From: Viola odorata
Taxonomy: Eukaryota; Streptophyta; Magnoliopsida; Malpighiales; Violaceae
DNA: 64,000 nt
Direction: 5' to 3'
NCBI GenBank assembly: GCA_963691705.1
Contig: OY829545.1
Span: forward strand, 27,081,475-27,145,474
Position 1 is the stretch's first letter, and the number at the start of each line of letters is the position of its first letter. Positions 11,979 to 23,650 of this stretch are shown piece by piece. The notes under the pieces are model-generated. The model worked only from the letters and a program-made list of their open reading frames with translations. It was not told the origin of the DNA and made no database searches. A program made the position numbers and the translations under genes.

Positions 11979-12261
11979 CAACGACACACTCTTTCAAGGG
12001 TCTGAACCGAGCAAATTCCCGAATGCGAAAAGGCCCTTCTATTTCTAACAGGGCGGTAACATGGGACACATCAGTACCAGACAACACTTCTGGTTTTCTC
12101 CAAGTGGCGCTGGTAATCTCTCGGTCAAAACCCCCGCGCCACCAGAGGGACGGCAAGCGAAGGGTGAAGAAGCCATTTTTCCAATTGTCCACGCTCTCCT
12201 CAAAACCTTGAAAGTTCTGCCAGAAAAATTACACGATGGCGTCATTCCATCTTGGGGTGAT
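11979..12261 (-). pseudogene. aORF1 of element A, end of exon 1
   Basis: This encodes the part just before the intron: WKNGFFTLRLPSLWWRGGF, then the region ending RPLKECVVG. It is collinear with 25195-25470 of element B. The rest of exon 1 continues beyond the solo LTR at 13816-14078 and, beyond element B, at 29153-29317. The split is caused purely by the two insertions. Confidence 0.8.
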
Positions 12262-13810
12262 TGATAGCATGTTTTTATGCACCATTTTCTCCCCATTTTC
12301 TCACCCATTTAAGGCATGATTCTGCTAATTTACCCTTGTTTTCATTACTTTTGCAGATTTAGGCCTAAAATGGGAGTTTATGCGAAAAGATGCATTTTTG
12401 GGGCATTTTGTGCAGTTTTGAGCTTCAAGACCCAGAGTCGAGGTCCCGAGTCCAAAGCAGCATTCAAGGTCCCGAATTGGATTCCCCATTCGGGCCCCCG
12501 AAGGGCAAAGAACGGCATTTCCGCGTGTCCTCTCGCCAAAGCTTCCACGTGATCCTCCTGACACTGTTCTGACGCTCTGCACTGACCACCAAATACCTAC
12601 CGCTCTGACAAAGTCAGCCCTTGAGCCCGATCCAGACCTGCCAAAGCTGGGAAAATCAGACAGCTTTATGCTTTTTCAGCTTTGTGCTTTATGGAGCATG
12701 GATCCACTTTTTTAGGCTTTCAATTAATGCATTTTGTCCCTAGTTTTAGGCTGAAGATATTTTGTGCTTAGAGCTCTACTATATAAAGGGCATCTAAGAG
12801 TAGTTTAGGGTATCTTGGATCATCCATGATCATGTAGTTTTTAGGAAGCACACTCTTAGACTTCTCTCTAGTTTATCTGTCTAGTTCTTCTTAGCTTCCT
12901 TCATCCTTGCCGCCGGGCTTCAAACGTTTTTAGTAACAAGTCTTCTTCCCTTAATCTATTTATTTACTTGTTATGCTTTCTTTAATTGTTATTTGTTCAT
13001 CTTCAAGCATGAGTAGCTAAATCATTAGTTCTTAGCAAGGGTGCTTCAAGGGTTGCAAGGGCAGATTCGAGGCCTTCATGTGCTTAATATATTCTTGATA
13101 CCATATTCAATTGCTTACCATTTTAATTACATCTTTGCATGAAATAATTTGAGGCTTGATTAACTGATTATTGTTTCGTGTGGGTATTTCCATTTGTGTG
13201 ATGAATACGGAAGGAAAATTGCATGAAACAAGTAGGCATCTGTTTAGTCTTAACTGCGCTGAAGTGGTCTCGAATAGATAGGGTGAGTAATTTATTAGAG
13301 CGAGGTCACGAGCCTGACAAACTGAGGGATCTTTAGCTCTAGATCTGTCTTTTCTTAGCGTCATGGGCAGTTTGAGTATGGCCCTCCCGCATTCGTGCCT
13401 GGAGGGATGGCGAACTGTCAAGACTACCTCATATGTGGAAACGGGGGGTAGTTTCTCTTAAGAGAAAAGTAGGGGATATCCGAGGAATCTGGTCCCTATG
13501 TCATTTCTATGATGTCTCGAATGGAATATTTCAGTGCTGATGACGATCGAGCCCCCGAATGCAACCCAAGAATGCCTTTGCTAAGAATCCTTCTGCATCT
13601 GATTATTTGTGGTTATTATCTTCTGTTTTATTGTTCTTGAATTCTGTTTTGTTTCTTTTATTGTTTTATTTTATAAATTTGGCCTTGTCTAGTGTAAGTC
13701 TTCACCAATCTCTTTGGATCGATCCTCTTGCCACTGTCTTCAATCTATTTTGTTGCATGTGATAAGTTGTAATTATTTGTTTGATCGTGCCCTCGACAAG
13801 CGCGCTATCA
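12262..13810 (+). mobile_element. solo LTR, Athila-like, inside A aORF1
   Basis: This 1549-bp unit begins TGATAGC and ends GCTATCA (perfect 7-bp inverted ends) and is flanked by the 5-bp duplication GTGAT (12257-12261 and 13811-13815). TATATAAA at 12780-12787 gives plus orientation. No coding region or internal domain is present, so it is a solo LTR left by recombination between two LTRs. The length, the AT-rich 3' part and the ending before CGCGCTATCA resemble Athila LTRs; that family call is from general resemblance only. Confidence 0.8.
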
Positions 13811-14078
13811 GTGATATCCACCAAGTAGTCGCGACAACTCAAGTTGAAAGATGTGCTGAACAGATCGAGGGATGGAGTGAAAATACGCTTCATCTCGCAT
13901 GCCCGAAGGAAGGCATAAATCCCACACCAGGAAGGCAGAGTTATTTGAACGGGATTGAGATCATAATGATTTAGCAGCTTCATCAGAGAAGTATAGATCG
14001 GGAGATGAAACCCGTAGAGGAACATCTTGAAATAAACCAGCCGGAACGTTCCCCATATGGCATCATGAAACCGAATAT
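13811..14078 (-). pseudogene. aORF1 of element A, middle of exon 1
   Basis: This encodes the core of the Transposase_28-like domain: IWGTFRLVYFKMFLYGFHLP, then LLNHYDLNPVQI and WCGIYAFLRACE. The B copy at 25480-25740 is closely similar. The segment is cut on its left by the solo LTR and on its right by element B, whose 5' copy of the target duplication, AATAT, is at 14074-14078. Confidence 0.85.
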
Positions 14079-14580
14079 TGATAACAATCAAGACAACCCT
14101 AACGGCACTACTGCATTTGCGGCTCCTGCCGGGACGGATTCCTATAAGTCCCGTAGTATATCTTCATATCGCCCAGGGATCAGCGAAGGATTCCTAGGAT
14201 GGTCGACATCAGCGGAGGGGGGACTCACGCGTCTCTATACGCACGGCGCCATCCCATCCTAGGGAACCGCGAGGTTATCACTCCCGGCAACCCTGTCAGA
14301 TATCGCTCATGACGTCACCCGCTGGCATCGCTTATGACGTCATCACCAGACATCGCCTAGACTATTATCGCCAGGTATCGCCATCGAGGCCTATAAATAT
14401 CCCTACTTTTTCAAACAGAAGGAAAGATCAAGATCACCCAGCAGATCCTCTTGTTACTTTGTACCCCCGAACTGACTTAGGCATCGGAGTGTCTACGCCG
14501 GAGCCCCCCTCCAGCGCTTTGCAGGTACATCCGACGCCGATCGCCGCCGTTCCGATCAGACACGACCTCGAATCTTATCA
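14079..14580 (+). repeat. 5' LTR of element B
   Basis: It begins TGATAA and ends TTATCA. TATAAATA lies at 14392-14399 and drives the plus-strand RNA. Upstream are two perfect TGACGTCA palindromes at 14310-14317 and 14335-14342, a target of TGA-type bZIP factors in plants. The 3' copy differs at 7 sites, one of which changes the second palindrome to TGACATCA. Confidence 0.95.
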
Positions 14581-14582
14581 AA

Positions 14583-14600
14583 TGGTGCTTTCATTGAGAG
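14583..14600 (+). other. primer binding site of element B
   Basis: TGGTGCTTTCATTGAGAG starts two bases after the LTR and begins with TGG, complementary to the CCA end of a tRNA. Element C uses the identical 18 bases (minus strand, 57003 to 56986). I do not identify the tRNA. Confidence 0.75.
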
Positions 14601-14665
14601 CTTTGGTATATTAAGTGAGCGTCCTTAATAGCCAAGCTCCGTTTAGTCAGAAGATTAGAACGGTC

Positions 14666-16660
14666 ATGATCACAGGATCGAAGCCGATCCGATCATCATC
14701 CTCTAATATCCCTTTCTCAATCCGCAGACGGTTATTCCCTTTTGCTACTGATGATCTCTCTATGACGTCGCAACCAATTATTTCAGGATCTCTGAACCGT
14801 TCGGTCGGAATTGCAGGGGGACTTGTCTCCTCACAAACGGTCATTTCGTCATCTCAGATAGCGAGATCCGATTTCTCCACTCCTCTTTCGGGGGGATCTA
14901 TACTTAATCATGAACATCCTTTTGCAATGGAAATAGCGGCCCTTCATTCTCGGTTGGAATATTTGACTGAAATGGCCGCAAGAATCACGCCTGGTGCTTC
15001 TGGATCTAGTCTCCCTCCCCGCGTCATGTTCACACCATCTATTGTCGCTGATCGACCTTTATCACCGTTGTTTCCAGAAAACCTCCAGATACCTTTGTCC
15101 GTGGGAGATCCTCCGGTTAGTGTTGTGCAATTCACTCAAGGAAGAGTAGAGGCTTACGTACCACAGATGCCGCAAGGTCTCCTCCCGCAGGGAGATAGGC
15201 AACTTGAGGGGGTTAGGATTCGGTGGGACGGACGGAGGGAAGGAGCCAACAGGAGTTTGTCTCCCGAGTACAGTGAAAGATCCAGTAGTCGAAGGTATCG
15301 AAGTCGATCACCCAGGAGTCACAGTCGATCTCCTAGGCGACATCTTACGCCAGAACCGCAAAATAGGGGGCGTCAAGCTGAAATATCACCCCCGCGTCAT
15401 GCGCGTGAAATTCTTGATGATACATCGGGCCACCCGTTTAGCCGCCGTATAAGGCGTCACAGGGTCAGTCGACGCGTGAAGCTTCCCACTGATACTTATG
15501 ATGGCACCAAGGATCCCATCTCGCATATCAATAAAGTGAAGGATTTTGTTCAGTTTCAGACCCATAGTGATGCGACGTTGTGCCAAATATTTGTTATGAC
15601 ACTGTCGGGTGTTGCGCGTCTCTGGTTTGAAGGTCTCCCTGGTGGATCCATTAATAATTTCTCATAGTTAGAATCTAAATTTCGGAGCAGATTTAGTACG
15701 GCGATTGCAATCAGGAATTCTGCCGCCGCGTTATTTGACATACAATGAATGCCTCAAGAAACCTTAAAGGAATTTCTCAGCCGCTTCGATTTGGAAATGT
15801 CATTAACGCCGGGCGTCACTATTGATTTTGCTATAGAAGCCCTGAAGAGGAATGCCGCTACGGAAAACTGAAAGACGTGCTCATGGTGGACCCTCCAGTG
15901 ACTTTAGACGTGTTGAGACTTAAAGCTCATAATTATGCGAAAATGGAAGAAGAAGAAAACAGAGATAGGACGTATAACGCGCCGCATGGGACATCTCAAA
16001 TTATCGCTACTCCCGCAAAGCCCCTTCCTGACGATCATTTTATCGACGATTACGCCAGGCGGAAGGATCATATCCCCAAAGCCTCCAATAGACAAAAGGG
16101 TCATCCTTCGAAGGGAAAGACCGGTGGTTCTCCCACTCGACGTCAAGGGGATTCTTATAAAAATCGGACATACCACCCAGATTTTCCTTCCCTTAATGGA
16201 CCAAGGGCGGAGATTTTAGCGATAGCAGAGAAGCGAAATCTTCCCATCCTCTACCCTGCGCTTACAAAACCAGGAGTCCTTCTAGGTAGAAGGGAAAATG
16301 CTTATTGTAAATTCCACAAAGCCAGGGGACATTCCACAGAAGCGTACAGAGAATTAAAATTGGCGATAGAACGTCTGGTGGAAGAAGGATATTTAGGAGA
16401 ATTCGCCACCCAAGTAAGAGAAGACGCCAGAAATAATCCCATGAAAAGGACGGCAGATGAACGACCAGTTCCTCCTCACGTACCGCAGAAGGATAATGCC
16501 TCCGGAGGAAAAGATAGAGAAACTCTTACGGTAGACGACGAGTACATCCCTATGATTAACATCATCGTGGGAGGAACCCCTTATATGGACGAATCGGAAC
16601 AACCGACAACCGCGAAAGGAGAAAAACGCACACAGGATGGCACGATAAAAAAAAGGAGGC
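14666..16660 (+). pseudogene. element B gag, broken
   Basis: The first ATG in frame is at 14666 (MITGSKPIRSSSS). An N-terminal disordered part with an SR-rich stretch (SRRYRSRSPRSHSRSPRRH, about 15282-15342) precedes the Retrotrans_gag region (KLPTDTYDGTKDPISH). TAG at 15665-15667 stops it after NNFS; element C has TAG at the same aligned codon. Further breaks are TGA near 15748, a 1-bp loss near 15850 and an A-run indel near 16650. The zinc-knuckle CKFHKARGHSTEAY (about 16310-16350) has lost its last cysteine (Y in place of C). Confidence 0.85.
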
Positions 16661-16672
16661 GCGATAGGCATT

Positions 16673-19578
16673 TTGGATCGAATGATATTATCCTTTTCCG
16701 AAGAAGACGAGAAAGGCGTTGTCTATCCGCACAATGATGCGCTGGTGGTTACGCCCGTCATCGCCAGTCATGGAATCAGAAGAACTCTTATTGATAACGG
16801 GAGCGCGGTGAACCTCTTTTCGCTGGAAGCGTACAATCTCATGAAACGCCCTGACAACGAGCTAACGCCTAGCAAACGGCCTATAGTCGGTGTTGATGGG
16901 GTTCCAATCCCTATTACGGGGGTAATTACTTTGCCCATATATTTCCAAGAAGACACCTATAAACGATAAGAGAACTTGTTGTTCCTTGTCGTGGATTTAA
17001 ATTTGCCCTACAATGTCGTACTCGGGCGACCCTTTCTCAACCGCTTCGGAGCGGTGATATCTCAGAAGCATCTAAAAATGAAATACCCCTCCTGGGATGG
17101 GGTAGTATCCATAAAGGGCGACTAAAAGCTGGCGGCGGAATGCTACTCGCTCATGACTCAAAGGAGCTGCGATAGGTATGTGTGTATAGCAGCGGACCCC
17201 TACGAGCAGGGTGATGAGAAGCGCGCTCAACCTCTGGACAAAATGGTACCCGTTCCAGTAATCGGCATAAAGGAAGCAAGCTTCCTAATCAGCAAAAAAT
17301 TCAGCCCAGCGGAAAACCTTCAACTGGCCCGGCTACTGAACAAATGTCAAGGAGATTTCGCGTGGAAACCCGCAGACATGCCAGGTATATTGCGCGAAAT
17401 AGCCGAGCATCGGCTCAATGTGGACCCAGATGCCCGGCCGGTTCAACAAAAGCGGCGCGCGTTCTCTAGTGAAAAGGCGTCGGTTGTGGACAAAGAGGTA
17501 ACAAAGCTTCTTGACGCAGGGTTCATCCGCGAAGTTCAATATCCCACCTGGATAGCGAACCCTGTCCTTGTTCCTAAGCCCAATGGGGATTGGCGCATGT
17601 GCATCGACTTCACCGATTTGAATGATGCCTGCCCTAAGGATTGCTACCCGCTCCCTCGTATAGATTAGTTAGTTGATCAGACCACCGGGTACGCTTATTT
17701 AAGTTCACTGGACGCCAACTCTGGATACCATCAGATCCCCATGGCCTTGGAAGATGAAGAAAAGACTGCGTTCCTCACTCCAAAGGCCACGTACTGTTAT
17801 ACGGCGATGCCGTTTAGGCTGAAGAATGCTAGGGGTGACGTTCCAACGTATGGCAAACAAGATATTCGAAGAACAAATAGGGAGGAATGTGGAAAGTATA
17901 CATTGACGATATATTGGTAAAGAGCGCGAACTTTCAAGATCACCTGCGAGACTTTAAGGAAATCTTTGACGTAATGAAAAGGTATCGCATGAAGCTAAAT
18001 CCCCGAAAATGCATGTTTGCATTTCAGACGGGAAAATTCTTGGGCTACGTGGTCAACCAAAAAGGTATCCAGCCTAACCCTTCAAAGGTTAAAGCTATAC
18101 AAGACATGATATCGCCAAGAACCATTAAAGAGATGCAAAGGTTAACTGGACGAGTTATCGCCCTCGGGCGATTCATTTCCAAGCAAAGAGAGAAGTGTCT
18201 TCCTTTTTTCAAAGTCATACACAGGAAAGCCTCGTTCGGGTGGACCCCGGAATGTGAGGAGGCATTTATTGGCCTAAAGGATTACTTATCGTCTGACCTA
18301 CTGTTGACAAGACCCAAGGCAGGAGATACCTTATATTTGTATCTTGGCACTGCGGACGAAGTGGTCAGTGCCGTCCTCGTTCGCGACGATAACCACTCTC
18401 ATCGCCCGGTCTATTTCGTGAGTCACGTTCTGAAGGATGTGGAGTTGCGATACGCTCGAATTGAAAAAATAGTGTTCGCTCTTATTCAAGCTACCCGCAA
18501 AATGGACCGATATTTCCAGTCCTATTCCGTTATCGTGCTTACGGACCAACCTCTGAAAAGAATATTTCGAAAGCCTGAATCTTCAGGAAAAATGTTGATC
18601 TGGGCGCTTGAACTAGAACAGTATGGATTGAGGTATCAATCTCGACCGTCGGTAAAGGCTCAGATCCTGGCTGATTTCATAGCGGAATGTACCTTTACAG
18701 AGGATCCTTTGGCCGGCATACCTGAAGCGGAATGGGGCGATATGGATCTCCCATTTCCGGAAACCTATACGGACCTTTGGATCATCCATGTGGATGGGGC
18801 CAAAAACCAAGAGCTGGCGGGAGCTGGAATCTTCATAAATGGGCCGCACGACATGCAAATACGATACGCCATTCGAATCCTACAGCCGTTATCTAATAAC
18901 GCGGCAGAGTATGAGGCGTTGCTAGCCGGGCTCAGAATAGGGAAAGGACTTTCTTCTAAAGGGAGGCACGATACTGGAAGAACAGGAGACCTGCATCTAA
19001 AGATCTGTGGTGATTCCAAGTTGATAATTGACCAGGTCTTGGGGCACTCTCAGGCCCGGGAACCCATCATGATTCAATATCTCGCCAAAGTAAAGCGAGA
19101 ATTATTGGAGATAAAGAAAGAAGGCATGCAAGTCAGCTTCGAGCATGTTCCCAGGGAGGAAAACGCTGAAGCTGACAATCTAGCCAAATTGGCCGCGAAT
19201 CCGGAAGCGTCCATACCCAAAGGCGTATATTATCGTGAGCTATCGGTACCATCCTTCATGGAAGAGCAAGCATCTTTATGTGTGGAAGAGCATGAGAGCG
19301 ACTGGCGAATTCCCATAATCAAATACTTGAAACATGAGGAACTGCCGGAGGACACCGTTGAAAAGAAGAAGGTGCTGAAACAGGCAGCTCGCTGTACGTA
19401 CTATGACGGGAATTTGATTCGGAGATGTTTTTCTCACCCAGCCGCCAAATGTATAACTGAACAAGAGGGTCTTCACACCTTGCACGAAATCCATGAAGGG
19501 GTATGTGGTATGCACGTATCAGGTGGCACTCTGGCGGCACAAGTCTTCAGATCCGGATTCTACTGGCCCACCATCTAG
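16673..19578 (+). pseudogene. element B pol: protease, RT, two RNase H-like domains
   Basis: The protease motif LIDNGSAVNLFS lies near 16787-16822 and RT catalytic YIDD at 17899-17910. From 17887 the frame is open for 563 codons through a degenerate gypsy RNase H (LYLGTADEVVSAVLV) and the second, Tat-type RNase H (HVDGAKNQE, NNAAEYEALLAGL, CGDSKLIIDQ). Breaks: TAA near 16967, TAA near 17127, TAG at 17666-17668, a frameshift at 17670-17890, TAG at 19576-19578. The first RNase H lacks the usual opening aspartate, as expected where the second domain does the work. Confidence 0.85.
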
Positions 19579-20538
19579 AGAGATTGCCACAACTATGTGC
19601 ATACTTGCCCTAAGTGCCAGGAGTTTGCAAAAATTCCTCGGCGACCTGCTGCTGAAATATCTGAAATTATCGCCCCTTGTCCTTTTGCTAAATGGGGGAT
19701 CGATATCCTAGGCCCATTCCCAAAGGCAAGGTCCCAACTGAAGTTTGTGATAGTGGCGGTAGACTATTTCACTAAGTGGGCGGAAGCTGAAGCGGTCGCC
19801 GCAATCACAGTAGAAAAAACTTGGCGTTTCTTCAAATATCAAGTTATCATGAGGTTTGGCGTACCTTGTGTCCTTGTAAGCAATAACAGAACGCAGTTCA
19901 CCAGCCAATTCTTCAAAGACCTGTGCTCAGAATTCAGGATCGAGCAACGATTTTCCTCCGTGGTTCATCCGCAAACTAATGGACAGGCGGAAGTAACCAA
20001 TCGGAGCATCCTCAGCGGTGTCAAGAAAAACCTAGAAGGGTCTAAAAAGAAGTGGGCTGATGAGCTGCCATACGTGATGTGGGCGTACCGCATGACCGTT
20101 AAGACTAGTACCGGAGAAACATCCTTCGCGTTGGCCTTTGGAACCGAAGCTGTTACACCGGTGGAAATTGGAACCATGAGCCTACGGGTGGCTCACTTTC
20201 GAGAGGAGCTGAATAAGGAAAGGTTACGAGCTAACCTGGACGCGTTACCAGAAGTCCGAGAAGAAATCCTTCTGAAAATGCAGCACTACAAACAAAAGAT
20301 GGCCCGTTATCATAACAGGCGTGTCAAAGAGCGGTTGCTGAAAGTCGGTGACCTGGTGCTCAGAGACAAGCGAGCGGCAGGACAACGTATGGGAAAACTC
20401 AGTCCTAACTGGGATGGATCATATCGCGTCACCCACGTTGTCGGGAAAGGAGCCTATCATCTGGAGACACTCGATGGTACACCCTTATCCAACTCTTGGA
20501 ATATCGCTCGTTTGAAATTATATTACCCTAGAATTTAA
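19579..20538 (+). pseudogene. element B integrase, catalytic aspartate lost
   Basis: It continues in the frame of the upstream pol segment after one TAG. The zinc-finger CPKC, GIDILGPF and E (NGQAEVTNRS) are present, but the second catalytic aspartate is replaced: VSNNRTQF here against VNDNGTQF in A and VSDNSTQF in C. Both changes (D to N, G to R) are G to A in the DNA. The copy would be inactive even without its stops. It ends ARLKLYYPRI at 20538. Confidence 0.85.
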
Positions 20539-20632
20539 TTTTATCTGCACCTTTGATTTATGTCAACCCTAACCATGACTAACGCTCGATGAGAGAGCTT
20601 TCGTGGGTGTTTGTGGTTGCCTTTGTGCAGAT

Positions 20633-20643
20633 AAAAAAGGGGG
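20633..20643 (+). other. internal polypurine tract after pol (B)
   Basis: AAAAAAGGGGG is identical to 6378-6388 of element A and sits at the same distance (about 95 bp) after the pol stop. No purine run borders the 3' LTR at 28651. See the matching entry for A. Confidence 0.5.
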
Positions 20644-20647
20644 TATC

Positions 20648-21095
20648 TTGGGAAGTGAAAAGTCCTATCCTTGTGATGGCTGGTCTTGATCAGATGGCCC
20701 AATAAGTGAGGGCACGATCCAACATACCTTGAATTAGCGTCGGATTGAAAGATCTTAGACGCCCCCGGGGGTGAAAAGTCCTATCCTTGTGATGACCGAT
20801 CTTGATCAGATGGCTCATTAAGTGAGGGCACTACCCGGTATCTTTGGGAGTGAAAAGTCCTTCTCTTGTACTGACCGTTCTCGTGGAGACGGCCCATCAA
20901 GACGAGGCACGCATCAAAGAAATAGAAACTCCGTCTAGAAACAAGAATCCTATCTTAACGGCTAGGCTGCTGCAGCCAGGCCATTAAGTAAGGACACGGT
21001 TCTAGACGCGAGGACAACGCCCAAAAGTGAAAATTCCCCAGCCTTGTGATAGCCGTCCCGATCCGACAGCTCACTAAGATGAGGCACTTTTCGGG
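20648..21095 (+). repeat. array of five structured hairpin units (B)
   Basis: Units are 20648-20722, 20765-20838, 20842-20919, 20931-21009 and 21020-21095, matching the five units of A in order. Stem sequences differ from A but keep pairing. Unit 1 pairs TTGGGA with TCCAA where A pairs CCGGG with CCCGG. Unit 3 pairs CTTTG with CAAAG where A pairs CCTTGGG with CCCTAGG. Unit 4 has the inner stem GGCTGC with GCAGCC. From 21096 to 21514 I see no gene, only spacer conserved with A. Confidence 0.75.
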
Positions 21096-21514
21096 CCGAT
21101 CGCGAAAGGAGGGAAACGCGGAGAATCGCGAAATCCCAGCTAGTAACCAAATGTATAACCCCTGGTGAAGTATAGAGCTGATAGTGAAAGCGATTCACGC
21201 GGGTTCCATGGTAACGCCCTATGATGGCAGTGGAAAGGCTCCTACGGGTAATTACTATCCCTCGTAACGTGTTTTTGTTACTGATGGTTTACAATTAGGA
21301 ATGTGCAGAATACTTTTCGGGTAGCGGAAGGAGTGATGATCTCGTAAGCAGTGATATCGTAAGGAGACAACTAAAGGAAAGGAAAGATAGCGATAGAAGT
21401 TGTCTGAATACATCAAAATGCTTTAAGGGGCTACAAACTTCAGTGGTCAAAATAATGACAAAAATCTAGTGACGCTCGATTGCTAAGGAAAGGGCGGCAA
21501 AGCCTCGAGGCACG

Positions 21515-23044
21515 TCAACCTTCGGGGTTCCTCCATTTCCAGCCTGCCGCTTTAGCTTGGCGAAAACCCTCCTCATTAAGATGGGCAGATTTTCGCTTGA
21601 AAGCCACCGTGACCTCATCAGGTTTGTACGCATCGACCCCATGGACTTCCTCAAAGCAATCGACTAAAATAGCGGCAGTCTACTCAATATGCCACAGACT
21701 CCTATCGGCCGACTCTTCCTCCAGGGCAGTTTTCTCCTTGGTCAAGGATGATTTCTCATTTTCCAAGATAGTATTTTTGGCCCTCTCCGCTGCCAAGGCA
21801 TCAGAATGTTCTTTCTTCAGCTCCTGATGGGCCAGTAATAGTTGCGTACGCTCCTCCAGTAACTTCTTTTTCTCATTCCGCTCTAGCAATAATTCCTCCA
21901 AGGAGGAGGAAAGAGAGGCAGCCTGACGCTGCACCTCCTCCGCCCAGTAATGGAACTTCATCATATTAGTAAAAATATTGGAGTGTAATGAGTTCACCCT
22001 ATCAACCTCGGTCTTGGAAAGGAAAACCTCCCGTTCTGCCGCAGACGCCAATATTTGGGAAGCCAACAAAGCCGAAACTTCATCCGAGCCATCACCCCCC
22101 AATGCCGCCAAACTAGTGTTACGGAGATCGTACAGTCCAACTTGATGGGTCACAGTGCCACCCCCACTTATCGGACTAAGATCCGCCTCAAAGTTGAAGG
22201 TGGCACCTCCTTCGCCATAACGGTGCAACAGGGGGATGCTCGAAGGAACAAACGCCAGAGGAATAGGAGGGTGAACCTGTGTGGACGAACCCCCTGAAGC
22301 AAGATAAACATCATGAGGCTGATAGCCTGAAAAATCCTGCAAGCCCTCTTGATATCCCAGATTGGAGGAATATGCGTGAACGGGACCTCCGAAAGAATTG
22401 GGCGAAACCCCGAAAGTCTCGCTTGTGCCCAAGTTCGCCAAAAATTCTGAGGAATGTCCTCCCTGGGGAACAGCCGTGGAGTCGAAAATGTCCTCAGGTC
22501 TGTTCTCCATCCCGGTGGTAGAGGAAGATGGATTTCCCCACTCACCTTCCGGCCGCTATCTCTTCTTAGAACCAGTCAGCATGTAGCCCAAATTCATATC
22601 GCCTGAGGGAGGAGCAGAGGTAGCGACAGCGGTAGTGTCCTGCCAAGAACGCAATATGAAATATAGAAAAGAGAAATCAAACGACGGCAGACATTGGAAT
22701 GTAGCATATCGTGGCTAAAAGGCACCCTGACTATAACAGTAGTGGGAGGAGGTGCTTCTGAAGAACCTGCCGCGTCCGAAGAAGGTGTAAGAGCGGCAAC
22801 GCTTCTTGTTTTTCTCTTCTTTTTTCCTTTGGCAATGGCCTTAGGAGCCTGGGAAGTCGGAAACCATAACGGAACATTTGCGTATTGACTCAGGGGCAAC
22901 AGTGGCCTTATAATCGTCAGGGATAACAGCATTATGGGCTGCCAAATGCTCACGGAGAGTGGCCTCAGATGTGATAACACTAGCAGTAATATCCATCCTT
23001 TTCTCATTGGCAGATTTTGACTCAGAACGGCGAGTCTTAGCCAT
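21515..23044 (-). pseudogene. aORF2 of element B, core domain deleted
   Basis: The start MAKTRRSESKSANEK at 23044 and the coiled-coil end (RNPEG, stop at 21515-21517) match A. Compared with A, about 0.8 kb carrying the Transposase_28-like core is gone: the sequence jumps near 22850 from the FRYGF-like position to the KGKKKRK linker. The splice donor matching A 8660 has changed from GTGAGT to ATAGTC. The 276-codon stretch 21680-22510 (Gly/Ser-rich, then a Glu/Lys/Leu coiled coil) stays open. Confidence 0.75.
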
Positions 23045-23650
23045 GGCAGAATTAAAGAAGTAAAGATGAAGAAGACGATGGAGGAGAAAGGAAATACCTT
23101 TAGAGAAAAAACACTTCGAAGGGCCTTGAATAGTGGGGAGAAAATAAGACGGCTAAAAGAAAATATGAGAAGGTGGGATGATAAAAGAAAAGGAAAAGAA
23201 TAAATATTGGTTTTTATAACCCTAGTAATCGAATGAAACGGCGGATGTCACAGTCGTTGCGTGGAAGCGACATGAGGAACAGACTCAGGCAATGAGTGCA
23301 ATTCTACAACGCTTCGATTTTGGTAAAGTTCTTGAGCACGCTAGCCCGCAGCGCCGGAAGAAATGGACACGTGTGCCTGCACAATCGCGACTTTTCTAAT
23401 GAGAAGATAGCAAGCATTAAATGCTCTGAAAAGCGGGTACCATTTCTTGGAGAAAACAAGAGCGATATCGCAAGAAAGGAGATAACGCAAGATGGCGTTA
23501 ATTAAAAAAGCAGCTTTCGAGCTAACGCGAAAAAGCGGAATAAAAATCAAATAGCAGTAAAATACGGATATTGTCGCACAACAAGGCGTTATTACAAGAC
23601 AAAGAAGCAAATAAACAGAAGAATCCTCTAAATGGAGCAGCCTCGATTAA
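23045..23650 (-). other. spacer between aORF2 and aORF1 (B)
   Basis: I see no gene. It is conserved with 9801-10470 of A, including the ACACGTGT motif near 23368-23375. It would hold the aORF2 promoter and the aORF1 3' end. Confidence 0.4.
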
